From positions 2,418,001-2,482,000 of the forward strand of contig NZ_BNEM01000002.1 in NCBI RefSeq assembly GCF_018327705.1: a DNA stretch of 64,000 nt, written 5' to 3'. A program made the translations under genes and the position numbers. Below the pieces are notes generated by a model that saw nothing but the letters and a program-made list of their open reading frames with translations, did no database searches and was not told where the DNA came from. Of this stretch, positions 25,571 through 34,315 are shown piece by piece. This DNA is from Catellatospora sp. TT07R-123. Lineage in GTDB: Bacteria; Actinomycetota; Actinomycetes; Mycobacteriales; Micromonosporaceae. Position 1 is the first letter of the stretch; the number at the start of each line of letters is the position of its first letter.

Positions 25571-25611
25571 AAGGGCACCTTCTATACGCGATGCGCTCAG
25601 AAGGTGCCCTT
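25571..25611. terminator. bidirectional terminator
   Basis: A perfect 13-base stem (25571-25583, 25599-25611) with a 15-base loop and an A-run before it (a T-run on the other strand). It lies between convergent genes. Confidence 0.85.
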
Positions 25612-25623
25612 CCTTCGCACTGG

Positions 25624-28044
25624 TCAGGCGGTGGTGCGGTACATGCCGAGGCCGAAGGTGGCGGCGGTGAGCAGGGTGGTGCCGCCGGAGGCGACGGCGT
25701 CGAGGTCGAGGATCGGGGTCGACGGCAGGCCGGTGCCGACGGGGGTCCAGGTGGTGCCGCCGGTGGTGGTGGCGAAGACGCCGACGTCGGTGCCGACGTA
25801 CAGCTTCGACGGGGTCAGCGGGTCGAGGACGACGGTGTTGACGGGGGCGTCGGGCAGGTTGCCGGAGATGTCGGTCCAGGTGGCGCCGCCGTTGGCGGTG
25901 CGGAACACGTGCGCGGCCGCCTCGCCGTTGCGGTAGCCGGAGACGGTGACGTACGCCAGGTCGGCGTTGCCGGGGTCGACGGCGACGTGGGTGATCCACC
26001 GGGTGGGCAGGCCCGCCGTGATCTCGGTCCAGGTGGAGCCGGTGTTGCGGGTGATCCACATCCGGCCGTCGTCGGTGCCGGCGTAGATGGTGGCGGCGCT
26101 GGTCCTGGCCACCGCGACGGTGGTGATGGTGCCGAACGGGTAGCCGTCGGTGCCGCCGACGCCCCGGCTGAGGTCCGGGCTGATCACGGTGAAGGAGACG
26201 GCGCTGTTGGTGGAGCGGTTCAGCCGGTTCCCGCCGTAGTACATGATCGCCGGGTTACTCGGGTCGAACACGACCGGCGTGAGCCAGCCCCGCCGGTCGG
26301 AGGTGGTGGCCCCGAAGCTGCTCAGGCCGCCGCCGCCGGTGGTCGACCTGCTGCACACGCCGTACTGCGAGCAGGTGTAGACCTTGTTCTGGTTGGTCGG
26401 GTCGATCAGGTTGGTGGTGCCGTCGCCGCCGTTGATGGAGTTCCACCCGGTGGCGCCCCAGTTGCGCAGCGACCCGTTGTCCTGGGCGCCACCCAGCACC
26501 CGCGTGGTGTCCTGCCGCGACACCGCGACCGAGTAGAACTGGTTGAACGGCTGGTAGGTGCCCTTGGTCCAGGCGCCGGTCAGCGAGCCGTTCGCCTGCG
26601 AGCGGTAGACGCCGCCGTCGTTGCCGAGGTAGACGCGCCCGGAGCTGGCCGGGTCCCAGGCCATCGCGTGCTGGTCGCCGTGGAAGGTGGAGGAGTTGCG
26701 CCGCCAGGTGGCGCCCGCGTCGAGAGTCTCCAGCATCGGCACGCCGGGGACGAAGACGTGCTGGGCGTTGGCGGGGTCGACCCAGATCCGGCCGAACCAC
26801 CAGCCGTAGGTGGACTGCGACGACGACAGGTACGACGTGTTGGTGATCGTGGTCCAGCTGTCGCCGCCGTTGGTGGAGGTCCAGAAGCCGGTGAAGTCGC
26901 CGGAGGTGTCGACGGCCATGGCGTAGAGCCTGGTCGGGGTGTTGGGGGCCAGCGCGATGCTCATGCGGCCGAGGTTGCTGCTCGCGGCGGGCAGGCCGCC
27001 GGACAGGCGGGTCCAGGTCGCGCCGCCGTCGGTGCTGCGGTAGATGCCGGAGCCGGTGCCGCCGTAGATCCGTACGCCGGGCTGGCGGGAGTTGTCCCAC
27101 ATGGCGGCGTACACCCGGTTGGGGTTGGCCGGGTCGATGGCGACGTCGACGGCGCCGGTGGTGCTGTTGGCGCCCGCGAGCACGAGCTGCCAGCTGGTGC
27201 CGCCGTCGGTGGTGCGGTAGAGGCCGCGGGTGCCGCCGGGGACGAACAGGTTGCCGGTGGCGGCGGCGAAGACGCGGTTGGCGTTGGTCGGGTCGGCGGC
27301 GAGACGGCCGATCCGGGCCGATCCGGGCAGGCCGGACAGGGTCCAGGTGGCGCCGCCGTCGGCGCTGCGGTAGACGCCGGTGCCGGCGAAGGTGACGCTG
27401 CCGCCACCGGGGTTGGCCTCGCCGGTGCCCGCGTACAGGACACCGGTGGTGGTCATGGCCAGGGCGCCGACGGCGGGCGGGTTGGCGGAGCTCCAGGCGG
27501 GGCTGAAGGTCCCCCCGGCGTCACTGCTCTTCCAGACGCCGCCGGTGGCGGCCGCGGCGAACAGCGTGTCGGCGTGCAGGGGGTCGACGGCCAGGTCGGT
27601 GATGCGGCCGCCGATGTTGGACGGGCCGAGCGCGGTCCAGGCCGCGGCGGCCAGGCTCGGGGGGCGCTCGGCGGCCAGCTTGACCGCCTGGTCGCGGGCG
27701 ACCTGGTCCAGGGCGGTCAGGTCGAGCGAGGTGCGGGGGTACAGCCGCTGGAGCGCGAACCAGCCGTCGGATCCGGCCGGGCCCTCCTCGCCCTCCTCTT
27801 CCTCCTCCTCGCCCGCGCCGCAGCCCTCCTCGGCCTCGTGTTCCTCGGCCTCCTCGCGCTCCGGCTCGCCGCGCGCCTCCCGTTCGGCTTCGCGGGCCTC
27901 CTCAGCCTCCGCCGCCGCCTCCAGCTTCTCGGCGGTGCAGCCGACGGTCACGTCGGTCGGCTCGTGCGGGCTGCTGGCGGCGACCGCGGTGGCGGCCAGC
28001 GCCAGCAGCACCGCGCTCATGAATCGAATGATGTTTGTATTCAT
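25624..28044 (-). CDS. secreted BNR/sortilin-type beta-propeller protein
   Basis: An 806-residue exported protein. A signal peptide (about 1-23) is followed by a Glu/Ala-rich tract (about 38-92, over half Glu), then by repeated Asp-box units (S-x-DGG-x-TW; for example SADGGATW, TTDGGTSW, STDGGATW, TANGGATW) that build a sortilin/VPS10-like propeller, perhaps two. Such propellers occur in sialidases, xyloglucanases and binding proteins. I see no catalytic residues that identify an enzyme. The Glu-rich segment is odd and may bind calcium or cell-wall material. It follows the 1031-residue helical protein on the same strand after a terminator. Confidence 0.85.
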   Translation of the reverse strand: MNTNIIRFMSAVLLALAATAVAASSPHEPTDVTVGCTAEKLEAAAEAEEAREAEREARGEPEREEAEEHEAEEGCGAGEEEEEEGEEGPAGSDGWFALQRLYPRTSLDLTALDQVARDQAVKLAAERPPSLAAAAWTALGPSNIGGRITDLAVDPLHADTLFAAAATGGVWKSSDAGGTFSPAWSSANPPAVGALAMTTTGVLYAGTGEANPGGGSVTFAGTGVYRSADGGATWTLSGLPGSARIGRLAADPTNANRVFAAATGNLFVPGGTRGLYRTTDGGTSWQLVLAGANSTTGAVDVAIDPANPNRVYAAMWDNSRQPGVRIYGGTGSGIYRSTDGGATWTRLSGGLPAASSNLGRMSIALAPNTPTRLYAMAVDTSGDFTGFWTSTNGGDSWTTITNTSYLSSSQSTYGWWFGRIWVDPANAQHVFVPGVPMLETLDAGATWRRNSSTFHGDQHAMAWDPASSGRVYLGNDGGVYRSQANGSLTGAWTKGTYQPFNQFYSVAVSRQDTTRVLGGAQDNGSLRNWGATGWNSINGGDGTTNLIDPTNQNKVYTCSQYGVCSRSTTGGGGLSSFGATTSDRRGWLTPVVFDPSNPAIMYYGGNRLNRSTNSAVSFTVISPDLSRGVGGTDGYPFGTITTVAVARTSAATIYAGTDDGRMWITRNTGSTWTEITAGLPTRWITHVAVDPGNADLAYVTVSGYRNGEAAAHVFRTANGGATWTDISGNLPDAPVNTVVLDPLTPSKLYVGTDVGVFATTTGGTTWTPVGTGLPSTPILDLDAVASGGTTLLTAATFGLGMYRTTA

Positions 28045-28095
28045 GTGTATGAGTAGAGCAGCGTGCCGCGCTGCCCACCAGAGGCGGAGACGCCC

Positions 28096-28129
28096 GTGCG
28101 GCGGGCCGGGGTCGCCGGTCCCGCCGCAC
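28096..28129 (-). terminator. terminator after the large helical secreted protein
   Basis: A perfect 10-base stem (28096-28105, 28120-28129) with a 14-base loop, 19 bases beyond the leftward stop. Confidence 0.75.
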
Positions 28130-28148
28130 GTCGCTCAGGCGGCCGCCG

Positions 28149-31100
28149 TCAGCGGCGGACCACCGTGTCGGCCAGCGTCAGCTCCTCCAGGATCGCCAGC
28201 ACGTCCGGCAGGCCCTCGGTGTAGGTCCCGGCGGCGAGCTCCTGGGAGTGCTGCTCGATGCGCTGGTCGTACACGGCGTCGCGCACGTTGCCGATGGACA
28301 GCACGCAGTCGCCGACCGGATCACCGGACGCACCGGCCGGGTTGCCCGGATTGCAGTTCACCGGAAGGTAGGGCTGGCCCGCGAGCGGGTTGAAGGTGCC
28401 CGTGCCGGGAGCGCAGGCCCCGCCCGCGACGACCGGGTTGCAGCCCGCGTAGTCGGACTGGGCCTTGGCGAACGAGCTGGTGATGAACTGGACGCCGTCG
28501 AGGTCGGTCGGCAGCCGCTCCAGTCCGGTGGTGATCACCGCCAGCACGTCGTCGTTGATCAGGGCCTTGGCGAAGCCGAGCTGGGTGTACGCCTGGATCA
28601 GGCGCACCGCCCGGCTCACCCTGGCGTTCGCCGCGAACAGCGCGCTGTTGGAGTCGCCCAGGGCGCCCAGCACGCGGTCGTAATACGCCTTCTGCCGTCC
28701 GGACAGGTACTCGTTCATCCGGTCGCGGGCCATGCCACCCAGGGTCGGGTTCGTCTGGTCCAGCGCCCCGGCGGTGAAGCCGGCGAGGTAGTTGGCGTCC
28801 CACAGGTTCAGGTAGTACGCGGAGTTGCGGCAGAAGCCGCCGGGGGCGCCGGACAGGTACTGCCGGCAGACCTCGCCGAGGGACCAGGTCATGGTCCAGC
28901 TGCGGTAGTCGTACTCCTGGCCCGCCCAGCGGACCCAGACCCGGATGGTGACCTGGAGGTCGGCGTACTCGTGGTGCCACTTGACGTCGTCGTAGGCCTC
29001 CACGTTGGCCAGGCCGCCGGAGTAGCACAGTTTGACCGTGGGCGCGTCCGGGTGGGCGTACTGCGCGAACAGCAGGCTGGCCGGGGTGCCGTTGAGGGTG
29101 ACCGTGGACGGGCGGGTCAGCGACGGCCCGGTGCCGGTGCACGGCGGCACCTTCGCGGGATCGCTCATCTTCGCCGGGTCCGGCAGGGTCGCGGCGGTGT
29201 ACTGGTCGCCGCTGCCGAACATGTTGTACGTCTTGCCGCCCGGGTTGGTGCCGCGGACGGCCGCGAGCTGGCCCGAGAAGTTCTGCAGCGCGGCGCGGTA
29301 CTCGGCCGACAGGCCGGTGAACAGCGCGTTGGTGCGCCTGCCGTTGGCGTCCGGGGTCGACAGCGGCTTGCTGAACTGGGTGGTGGAGTTGATGATGCCC
29401 TGACCCGCGCCGAGGATGCCGCCGGTGCGCGCCTGGCTGACCTGCCTGGCGTAGGCCGGGTTCTCGGCCACCAGGCGGGCGTAGGCGCGGGCCGCGACGA
29501 TCCACGGCACCACGTCGGCAGGCTGGTTGACCTGCGGCGCCTGCCAGCCGAAGTACTGGCGGGCATACCAGTCGAGGTAGTCCACCGACCCCTTGGCCCG
29601 GTAGGTCTGGAGCACCGTCATCGGGTTCTGCGTGGCGTACGTGGAGGCGTCCGGCCCGGCGAAGGGCGGGTTGAACGCGGTGTCGGTGGCCATCAGGTGC
29701 AGCGGGTTCTCCACCGTCTGGTAGTCGCCGTAGCTCTGGATCGGCTCGCCGTAGGTCTGCCGGTGGCCGATGCCCCAGTTGATGCGTTCCTTGACCGCGT
29801 TGAGCTGGCCCTGCTGAAGCGACTGCATGATCTGCACGCCCCAGTTGTCCACCGTGGTGTTCAGCTGGTAGAGCCCGCGCTCCAGCTCGGCGAGCTGGGC
29901 CAGGGTCGCGTTCTGCAGGTCGATGACCTGGTCGAACTTGTCCAGCATGTCGGTGTAGACGACGGTCAGGGCGTGCTCGACCCGGTCGAAGCGGCTCTGC
30001 ATGGTGCTGGCGAGCGCGCCGACCTCCTGCCGGAGCTGGTGGATCTGATCCATGATCATCTGCTCGGGCGTCGTCTGCTCGGCGAAGACCGGCAGCAGCG
30101 CGCCGATCGCACCGATGATGTTGCCGGTCAGCGCCACGGTGCTCATCGAGGTGAGCGCCTGGCCCAGGCTCAGCCCCGCGATCGACGGGATGTACTTGTT
30201 GATCGACGTGGCGATCTGCACCGCGGCCCGGCCCAGCCCGGCCGCGATCCGGCCCGACTTGGGGTCGACGTAGCCGATCAGCTTGGCCAGCACCTCGACC
30301 GCGCTGCCCGCACCGTCGATGATCTTCTGCCGCGCGGCGGCGGCGTCGCGCTGCTGGGCGAAGACCGCCTCGGTCGGGCGCGGCCCGATGCCGGTCGCCG
30401 GGTACGCCGCGTTGAGCTGGCCCACCGTCGACACCATGACGGTGTTCTGCTCCTCCAGCCGCTGCATCGCGGTGAGCAGCTGCGCCTTGGCCTCGGCCAG
30501 GTACTGCTCGGTGTTCTGCTGGTGGTCGAGGATCGCGTCGACGTTGAGGTACACCGAGATCATCGGGTCGGCGGCGAGCTGGTCGATGGACGCCGTCGAC
30601 AGCACGCCCAGCCGGGCGCCGAAGCTGCCGTCCCACGCGGCCGAGAACTGCTGGTCCTGCTGGGCCAGGGCGGTGATGCGGCGCCAGATCATGTCCTGCA
30701 CCGGGTAGAGGCGCTGGAACTGGTCGTACTCGAACTGGGCGGTGGCGACCTGGTCCAGCCGCTCGCCGTACGCCTTGGCGTCGGGGCTGACGACCGTGTC
30801 GAGCAGCTCCTTCATGACCGGGGCGGCGATCGCGGCGTCGGGGTGCAGGGCGATCATGTTGAGCATGTGCGGCAGCAGCTCGTAGGCCTGCCGGTTGGCG
30901 TCGCTGCCGGTCAGCTTGCTGTCGTACCACTGGCTCATCACGGCGGTGTGATCGCGCATCTGGTCGAGCGTGTACGCCGGGTGCAGCTGGCGGTAGCCGT
31001 ACATCTCGGTGCTCAGCACCAGGTCCTTCAGACCCTGGTTGCCCTGCGAGTGCAGGCGCACCGAGGCGACGAAGAGCTTGTCGCGCAGGTCCTGGCCGTC

Positions 31101-31244
31101 GACGCTGACCGGATCGCCGGCCTGCGCCGCGTGGCCGAGGGCGAGGACCGCCGTCACCGCGACGGTCGTCACGGTGGCCAGCGATCGGGACAGGCGGGTC
31201 CGTTTCGGGCGGGTGAGCCCGAGACCGCGCCAGTGGAGCTTCAC
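28149..31244 (-). CDS. large secreted alpha-helical protein of unknown function
   Basis: A 1031-residue protein with a signal peptide (about 1-43, cut after AAQA). I do not recognise the family. The N-terminal half is almost wholly helical and has heptad-rich stretches. A hydrophobic Gly/Ala-rich segment around residues 355-395 (IAGLSLGQALTSM, then IIGAIGALLPVF) is followed by another long coiled-coil region (DQIHQLRQEVGALASTMQSR). The C-terminal half is mixed, with several Cys pairs. A hydrophobic hairpin between long helices is seen in helical pore-forming proteins, but that is only a shape comparison. The GTG start at 31244 has AGAGGA just upstream. Its upstream neighbour is an AfsR-like regulator on the same strand. 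Confidence 0.8.
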   Translation of the reverse strand: MKLHWRGLGLTRPKRTRLSRSLATVTTVAVTAVLALGHAAQAGDPVSVDGQDLRDKLFVASVRLHSQGNQGLKDLVLSTEMYGYRQLHPAYTLDQMRDHTAVMSQWYDSKLTGSDANRQAYELLPHMLNMIALHPDAAIAAPVMKELLDTVVSPDAKAYGERLDQVATAQFEYDQFQRLYPVQDMIWRRITALAQQDQQFSAAWDGSFGARLGVLSTASIDQLAADPMISVYLNVDAILDHQQNTEQYLAEAKAQLLTAMQRLEEQNTVMVSTVGQLNAAYPATGIGPRPTEAVFAQQRDAAAARQKIIDGAGSAVEVLAKLIGYVDPKSGRIAAGLGRAAVQIATSINKYIPSIAGLSLGQALTSMSTVALTGNIIGAIGALLPVFAEQTTPEQMIMDQIHQLRQEVGALASTMQSRFDRVEHALTVVYTDMLDKFDQVIDLQNATLAQLAELERGLYQLNTTVDNWGVQIMQSLQQGQLNAVKERINWGIGHRQTYGEPIQSYGDYQTVENPLHLMATDTAFNPPFAGPDASTYATQNPMTVLQTYRAKGSVDYLDWYARQYFGWQAPQVNQPADVVPWIVAARAYARLVAENPAYARQVSQARTGGILGAGQGIINSTTQFSKPLSTPDANGRRTNALFTGLSAEYRAALQNFSGQLAAVRGTNPGGKTYNMFGSGDQYTAATLPDPAKMSDPAKVPPCTGTGPSLTRPSTVTLNGTPASLLFAQYAHPDAPTVKLCYSGGLANVEAYDDVKWHHEYADLQVTIRVWVRWAGQEYDYRSWTMTWSLGEVCRQYLSGAPGGFCRNSAYYLNLWDANYLAGFTAGALDQTNPTLGGMARDRMNEYLSGRQKAYYDRVLGALGDSNSALFAANARVSRAVRLIQAYTQLGFAKALINDDVLAVITTGLERLPTDLDGVQFITSSFAKAQSDYAGCNPVVAGGACAPGTGTFNPLAGQPYLPVNCNPGNPAGASGDPVGDCVLSIGNVRDAVYDQRIEQHSQELAAGTYTEGLPDVLAILEELTLADTVVRR

Positions 31245-31270
31245 TGTCGTTCCTCTCTCGTCGGGAAGGG

Positions 31271-31301
31271 GCGGCCCGCACCACGGGGAAGAGCGGGCCG
31301 C
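31271..31301 (-). terminator. hairpin between the AfsR-like gene and the helical protein gene
   Basis: A perfect 9-base stem (31271-31279, 31293-31301) with a 13-base loop. A second pair of 8-base arms (31316-31323, 31345-31352) lies nearer the AfsR-like stop. Either could terminate it. Confidence 0.6.
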
Positions 31302-31370
31302 CTGACCCATACGCTGCCGGGCGCCACTTCGGAACGGCTTGGAACGCCCGGCCGGGAGGATCCGCCCTGC

Positions 31371-34166
31371 TCAGCCCACCAGGGCCGGGGTGCCGGCCTG
31401 GCTGCCGCGCACGATCAGGGCGCTCACCTCGGCCCGGCTCAGCCCGGCACCGCGCGCCAGGCACCGCGCCAGGTCGGCCGGTGCCAGCGCGGCGTGCACG
31501 GCGGCCTGCTCGCGCGGGCCGTCGATGGGGTCCATCACCGCCGGGTCGAACCCGGTGCGGGCGCCGTGGGCCGCGACCGCGCCCAGCAGCACCGCGGCGT
31601 CCTCGCCCCGCCCGGCCTGCGCCAGCGCCGCCGCCGTGGTGTGCGCCAGCACCAGCCACGAGGTGACGTCGGCGGCCGCGTCGAGGGGTCCGAGCAGCTC
31701 GGCCGCCGTACGCAGCGCGCGGTCGGGGTCGCCGGCGTCGCGGGCGCACTTCATCGCGCCCCAGGCCGCGGAACCGGCCGCCCACACGTGCCCGCACCGC
31801 TGGGCGGCGAGCACGGCAGCGTCGAGTTCGGCACGGGCCTGTTCGGACGGCCCGGTCAGGCGGCGCAGCATGCCGAGCACCATCATCGCCTCGGCCCGCA
31901 GCCACGGCAGGCCGGTGCGTTCGGCCAGCCCGAGGCCCGCCTCAGCCTGCCGCGCGCCGTCGGCCGCCCGGCCCAGCATGGCCTGGAAGTGCGCCTGATA
32001 GACCACGGCGTGCGCCTCGCAGACCCGGTCCCGGACGGTCCGGGCGGCCTCGGCCGCCGCCGTCGCGGCCGCCAGCGCGGCGGCGGGGTCGCCGGTGAGG
32101 TAGGTCAGGCCCGCCACGCCCAGCCAGGCGCGGCCGCGTACCCGGGGCGGGGCGTCGGCGGCCAGGTCCAGGGCGGCGCGCAGCCAGCCCAGGCCCTCGG
32201 TGATGTGGCCGCGCCGGTACCAGAACCAGGCCAGGGCCCCGCCCAGGCGCAGCGCGGTCTCGCCGTCGCCGTCCAGCAGCGCCGACGACAGCGCCGCCCG
32301 GGTCTCCGGCTGGTCCCGGTCGAGCCGCGCCAGCAGCGTGTTCGCCTCGGGGCCACGCAGGCCCGCCTCGGCCGACTCGGCCCAGGCCAGCACCCAGCCC
32401 CGGTGGCGGCGCCGCAGCAGCCGCGCGTCCGGTTCGGACACGGTCTGCCCGGCGAACGCGCGCAGCGGGGTCAGCAGCCGGTAGCGGCGCGGGGCGGTGC
32501 CCGGCTCGGTGGCCAGCAGGGACTTGCGTACCAGGGCCGACAGGTCCGGCAGCAGCACGGTCGGCCGCTGCCCGGCGATCGCCGCCGCGGCGTCCAGGTC
32601 GAACCCGCCCGCGAACACCGACAGCCGCCCGAACAGCCGCTGCTCCGGCGCACCGAGCAGGTCGTAGCTCCAGGTGATGGCCTGAGCCAGGTCGCGGTGG
32701 CGGGCGGGACGCCGGTCGGCGGCAGGGTCGGGGCGCCCGCCGAGATCACCGGCGATCTGGTCCAGCGACAGCACCCGGCACTGGGCCGCGGCCAGCTCGA
32801 TCGCCAGCGGCACACCGTCGATCTCGCGGCAGATCTCACCGACGCGGGCCAGCTCGGCCGGGGTCGGCGCCCAGCCGGGCAGCACCGCCTGGGCACGGGC
32901 GACGAACAGGTCCGCGGCCTCGCCGCCGGCCATCGGCCCGATCTCGACGACGACCTCCCCGGCCAGGCCCAGCGACTCGCGGCTGGTGGTGAGCACGCGC
33001 AGGTGCGGGCAGCGGCGCAGCAGGGTGGCCACGACGTCACGTACGGCCTCGACGAGGTGCTCGCAGTTGTCCAGCACCAGCAGCACGCGGCGGGTGCCGA
33101 GCACGGCGGCCAGCCGGGCGGCGTCGGCGGCCCCGGCCACGCCGAGCACGGTGGCGATCTCTGCGACGACCAGGTCCGGCTGGGCCAGCCCGGCCAGCTC
33201 CACCAGCCACGGGCCGTCGCCGTCGGCGCGCTGCCCGGCCGCGTGCAGGGCCAGCCGGGTCTTGCCGATGCCCGCCGCCCCGGTGACGGTCACCAGCCGC
33301 GCGCGGTCCAGTTGCGCGGCCAGGACGTGCAGCTGCTCGCGGCGGCCGACCAGGTCCGACAGCGCGCACGGCAGGTTGCGGGTGGCCGCGGCGGTGCCGG
33401 GCAGGTCCAGGGCCGGGTCCTGGCGCAGGATCGCCAGGTCGAGTTCGCGCAGCGCGGCGCCGGTGTCCAGGCCCAGGTCGGCCAGCAGCGACGTCGCCTG
33501 CCGGATCGCGTCCAGGGCGTCGGCCTGGCGGCCGCTGCGGTACAGGGCGAGGGCGAGCAGGTGCCAGGCGCGCTCGGTCAGCGGATGCTGCTCGGCCAGC
33601 GCGGCCAGTTCGGGGGCCAGCTCGCCGTGGCGGCCCAGGGCCAGGCCGGCTTCCAGCAGGTCCAGCTCGGCGGTCTGGCGCAGCAGTTCCAGGCGGCGGA
33701 CGGCGGTCGCGACGAAGTCGCAGTCGTCCAGGTCGGCGAAGGCGGGGCCGCGCCACAGCGCCAGCGCCTCGGTCAGCGCCTCGTGGGCCGCGGCGGGGTC
33801 GCCGTGGCGCAGCAGCTCCGCGCCGTGCGTGGTGAGCCGGGTGAAGCGGTCGGCGTCGACGGAGTCGGCGGGCAGCCGCAGGGCGTAGCCGGTGCCCTCG
33901 GTGACCAGCAGCCGGGCTGTGGTGCGGGCGGCCCGGCCCGGCTCCAGCACCCGGCGCAGCTCGGCGACGTACGCGTGCAGGGTGGTCGGGGACGGGGTGG
34001 CGTGGCCGTCCCACACGTCCTCGACGATGCGGGCGGCCGAGACGGCACGGGGTCTGGCCAGGATCAGGCTGGCCAGGACCGCCCGTTGCCGGGGGCCGCC
34101 GAGGGGGATCTCGGCGCCGTCGACGGTGGCGGACATGGCGCCGAGGATGTTGATGCGCACGGACAC
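31371..34166 (-). CDS. AfsR/SARP-type STAND regulator
   Basis: A 931-residue regulator. Order of domains: winged helix (about 1-95), bacterial transcriptional activator domain (about 100-245), NB-ARC ATPase with Walker A GAAGIGKTRL near residue 293 and LLVLDNCEHL as Walker B, then winged-helix and TPR-like helical repeats to the end. This is the AfsR/large-SARP layout, in which nucleotide and ligand control the DNA-binding part. The start is GTG at 34166, or GTG two codons later. TAGGTT lies 7 bases before the start, which suggests a leaderless message. It precedes the large secreted helical protein and may control it. Confidence 0.92.
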   Translation of the reverse strand: MSVRINILGAMSATVDGAEIPLGGPRQRAVLASLILARPRAVSAARIVEDVWDGHATPSPTTLHAYVAELRRVLEPGRAARTTARLLVTEGTGYALRLPADSVDADRFTRLTTHGAELLRHGDPAAAHEALTEALALWRGPAFADLDDCDFVATAVRRLELLRQTAELDLLEAGLALGRHGELAPELAALAEQHPLTERAWHLLALALYRSGRQADALDAIRQATSLLADLGLDTGAALRELDLAILRQDPALDLPGTAAATRNLPCALSDLVGRREQLHVLAAQLDRARLVTVTGAAGIGKTRLALHAAGQRADGDGPWLVELAGLAQPDLVVAEIATVLGVAGAADAARLAAVLGTRRVLLVLDNCEHLVEAVRDVVATLLRRCPHLRVLTTSRESLGLAGEVVVEIGPMAGGEAADLFVARAQAVLPGWAPTPAELARVGEICREIDGVPLAIELAAAQCRVLSLDQIAGDLGGRPDPAADRRPARHRDLAQAITWSYDLLGAPEQRLFGRLSVFAGGFDLDAAAAIAGQRPTVLLPDLSALVRKSLLATEPGTAPRRYRLLTPLRAFAGQTVSEPDARLLRRRHRGWVLAWAESAEAGLRGPEANTLLARLDRDQPETRAALSSALLDGDGETALRLGGALAWFWYRRGHITEGLGWLRAALDLAADAPPRVRGRAWLGVAGLTYLTGDPAAALAAATAAAEAARTVRDRVCEAHAVVYQAHFQAMLGRAADGARQAEAGLGLAERTGLPWLRAEAMMVLGMLRRLTGPSEQARAELDAAVLAAQRCGHVWAAGSAAWGAMKCARDAGDPDRALRTAAELLGPLDAAADVTSWLVLAHTTAAALAQAGRGEDAAVLLGAVAAHGARTGFDPAVMDPIDGPREQAAVHAALAPADLARCLARGAGLSRAEVSALIVRGSQAGTPALVG

Positions 34167-34277
34167 GACGGCGAACCTAGGGGCTGGGGAACGCTCTCTT
34201 CCAGCTCATTAGGGGGTTACGTCCGCATGCCGACTGACCGCCCGTGTCGTCTGCCACAGGCTCCGATGCCGACGGTG

Positions 34278-34311
34278 GTGCCGGGGCGAGCGGTCCCGCC
34301 CGCCCCGGCAC
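34278..34311 (-). terminator. terminator after the secreted repeat protein
   Basis: A perfect 11-base stem (34278-34288, 34301-34311) with a 12-base loop, 4 bases beyond the leftward stop. Confidence 0.8.
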
Positions 34312-34315
34312 TGCG

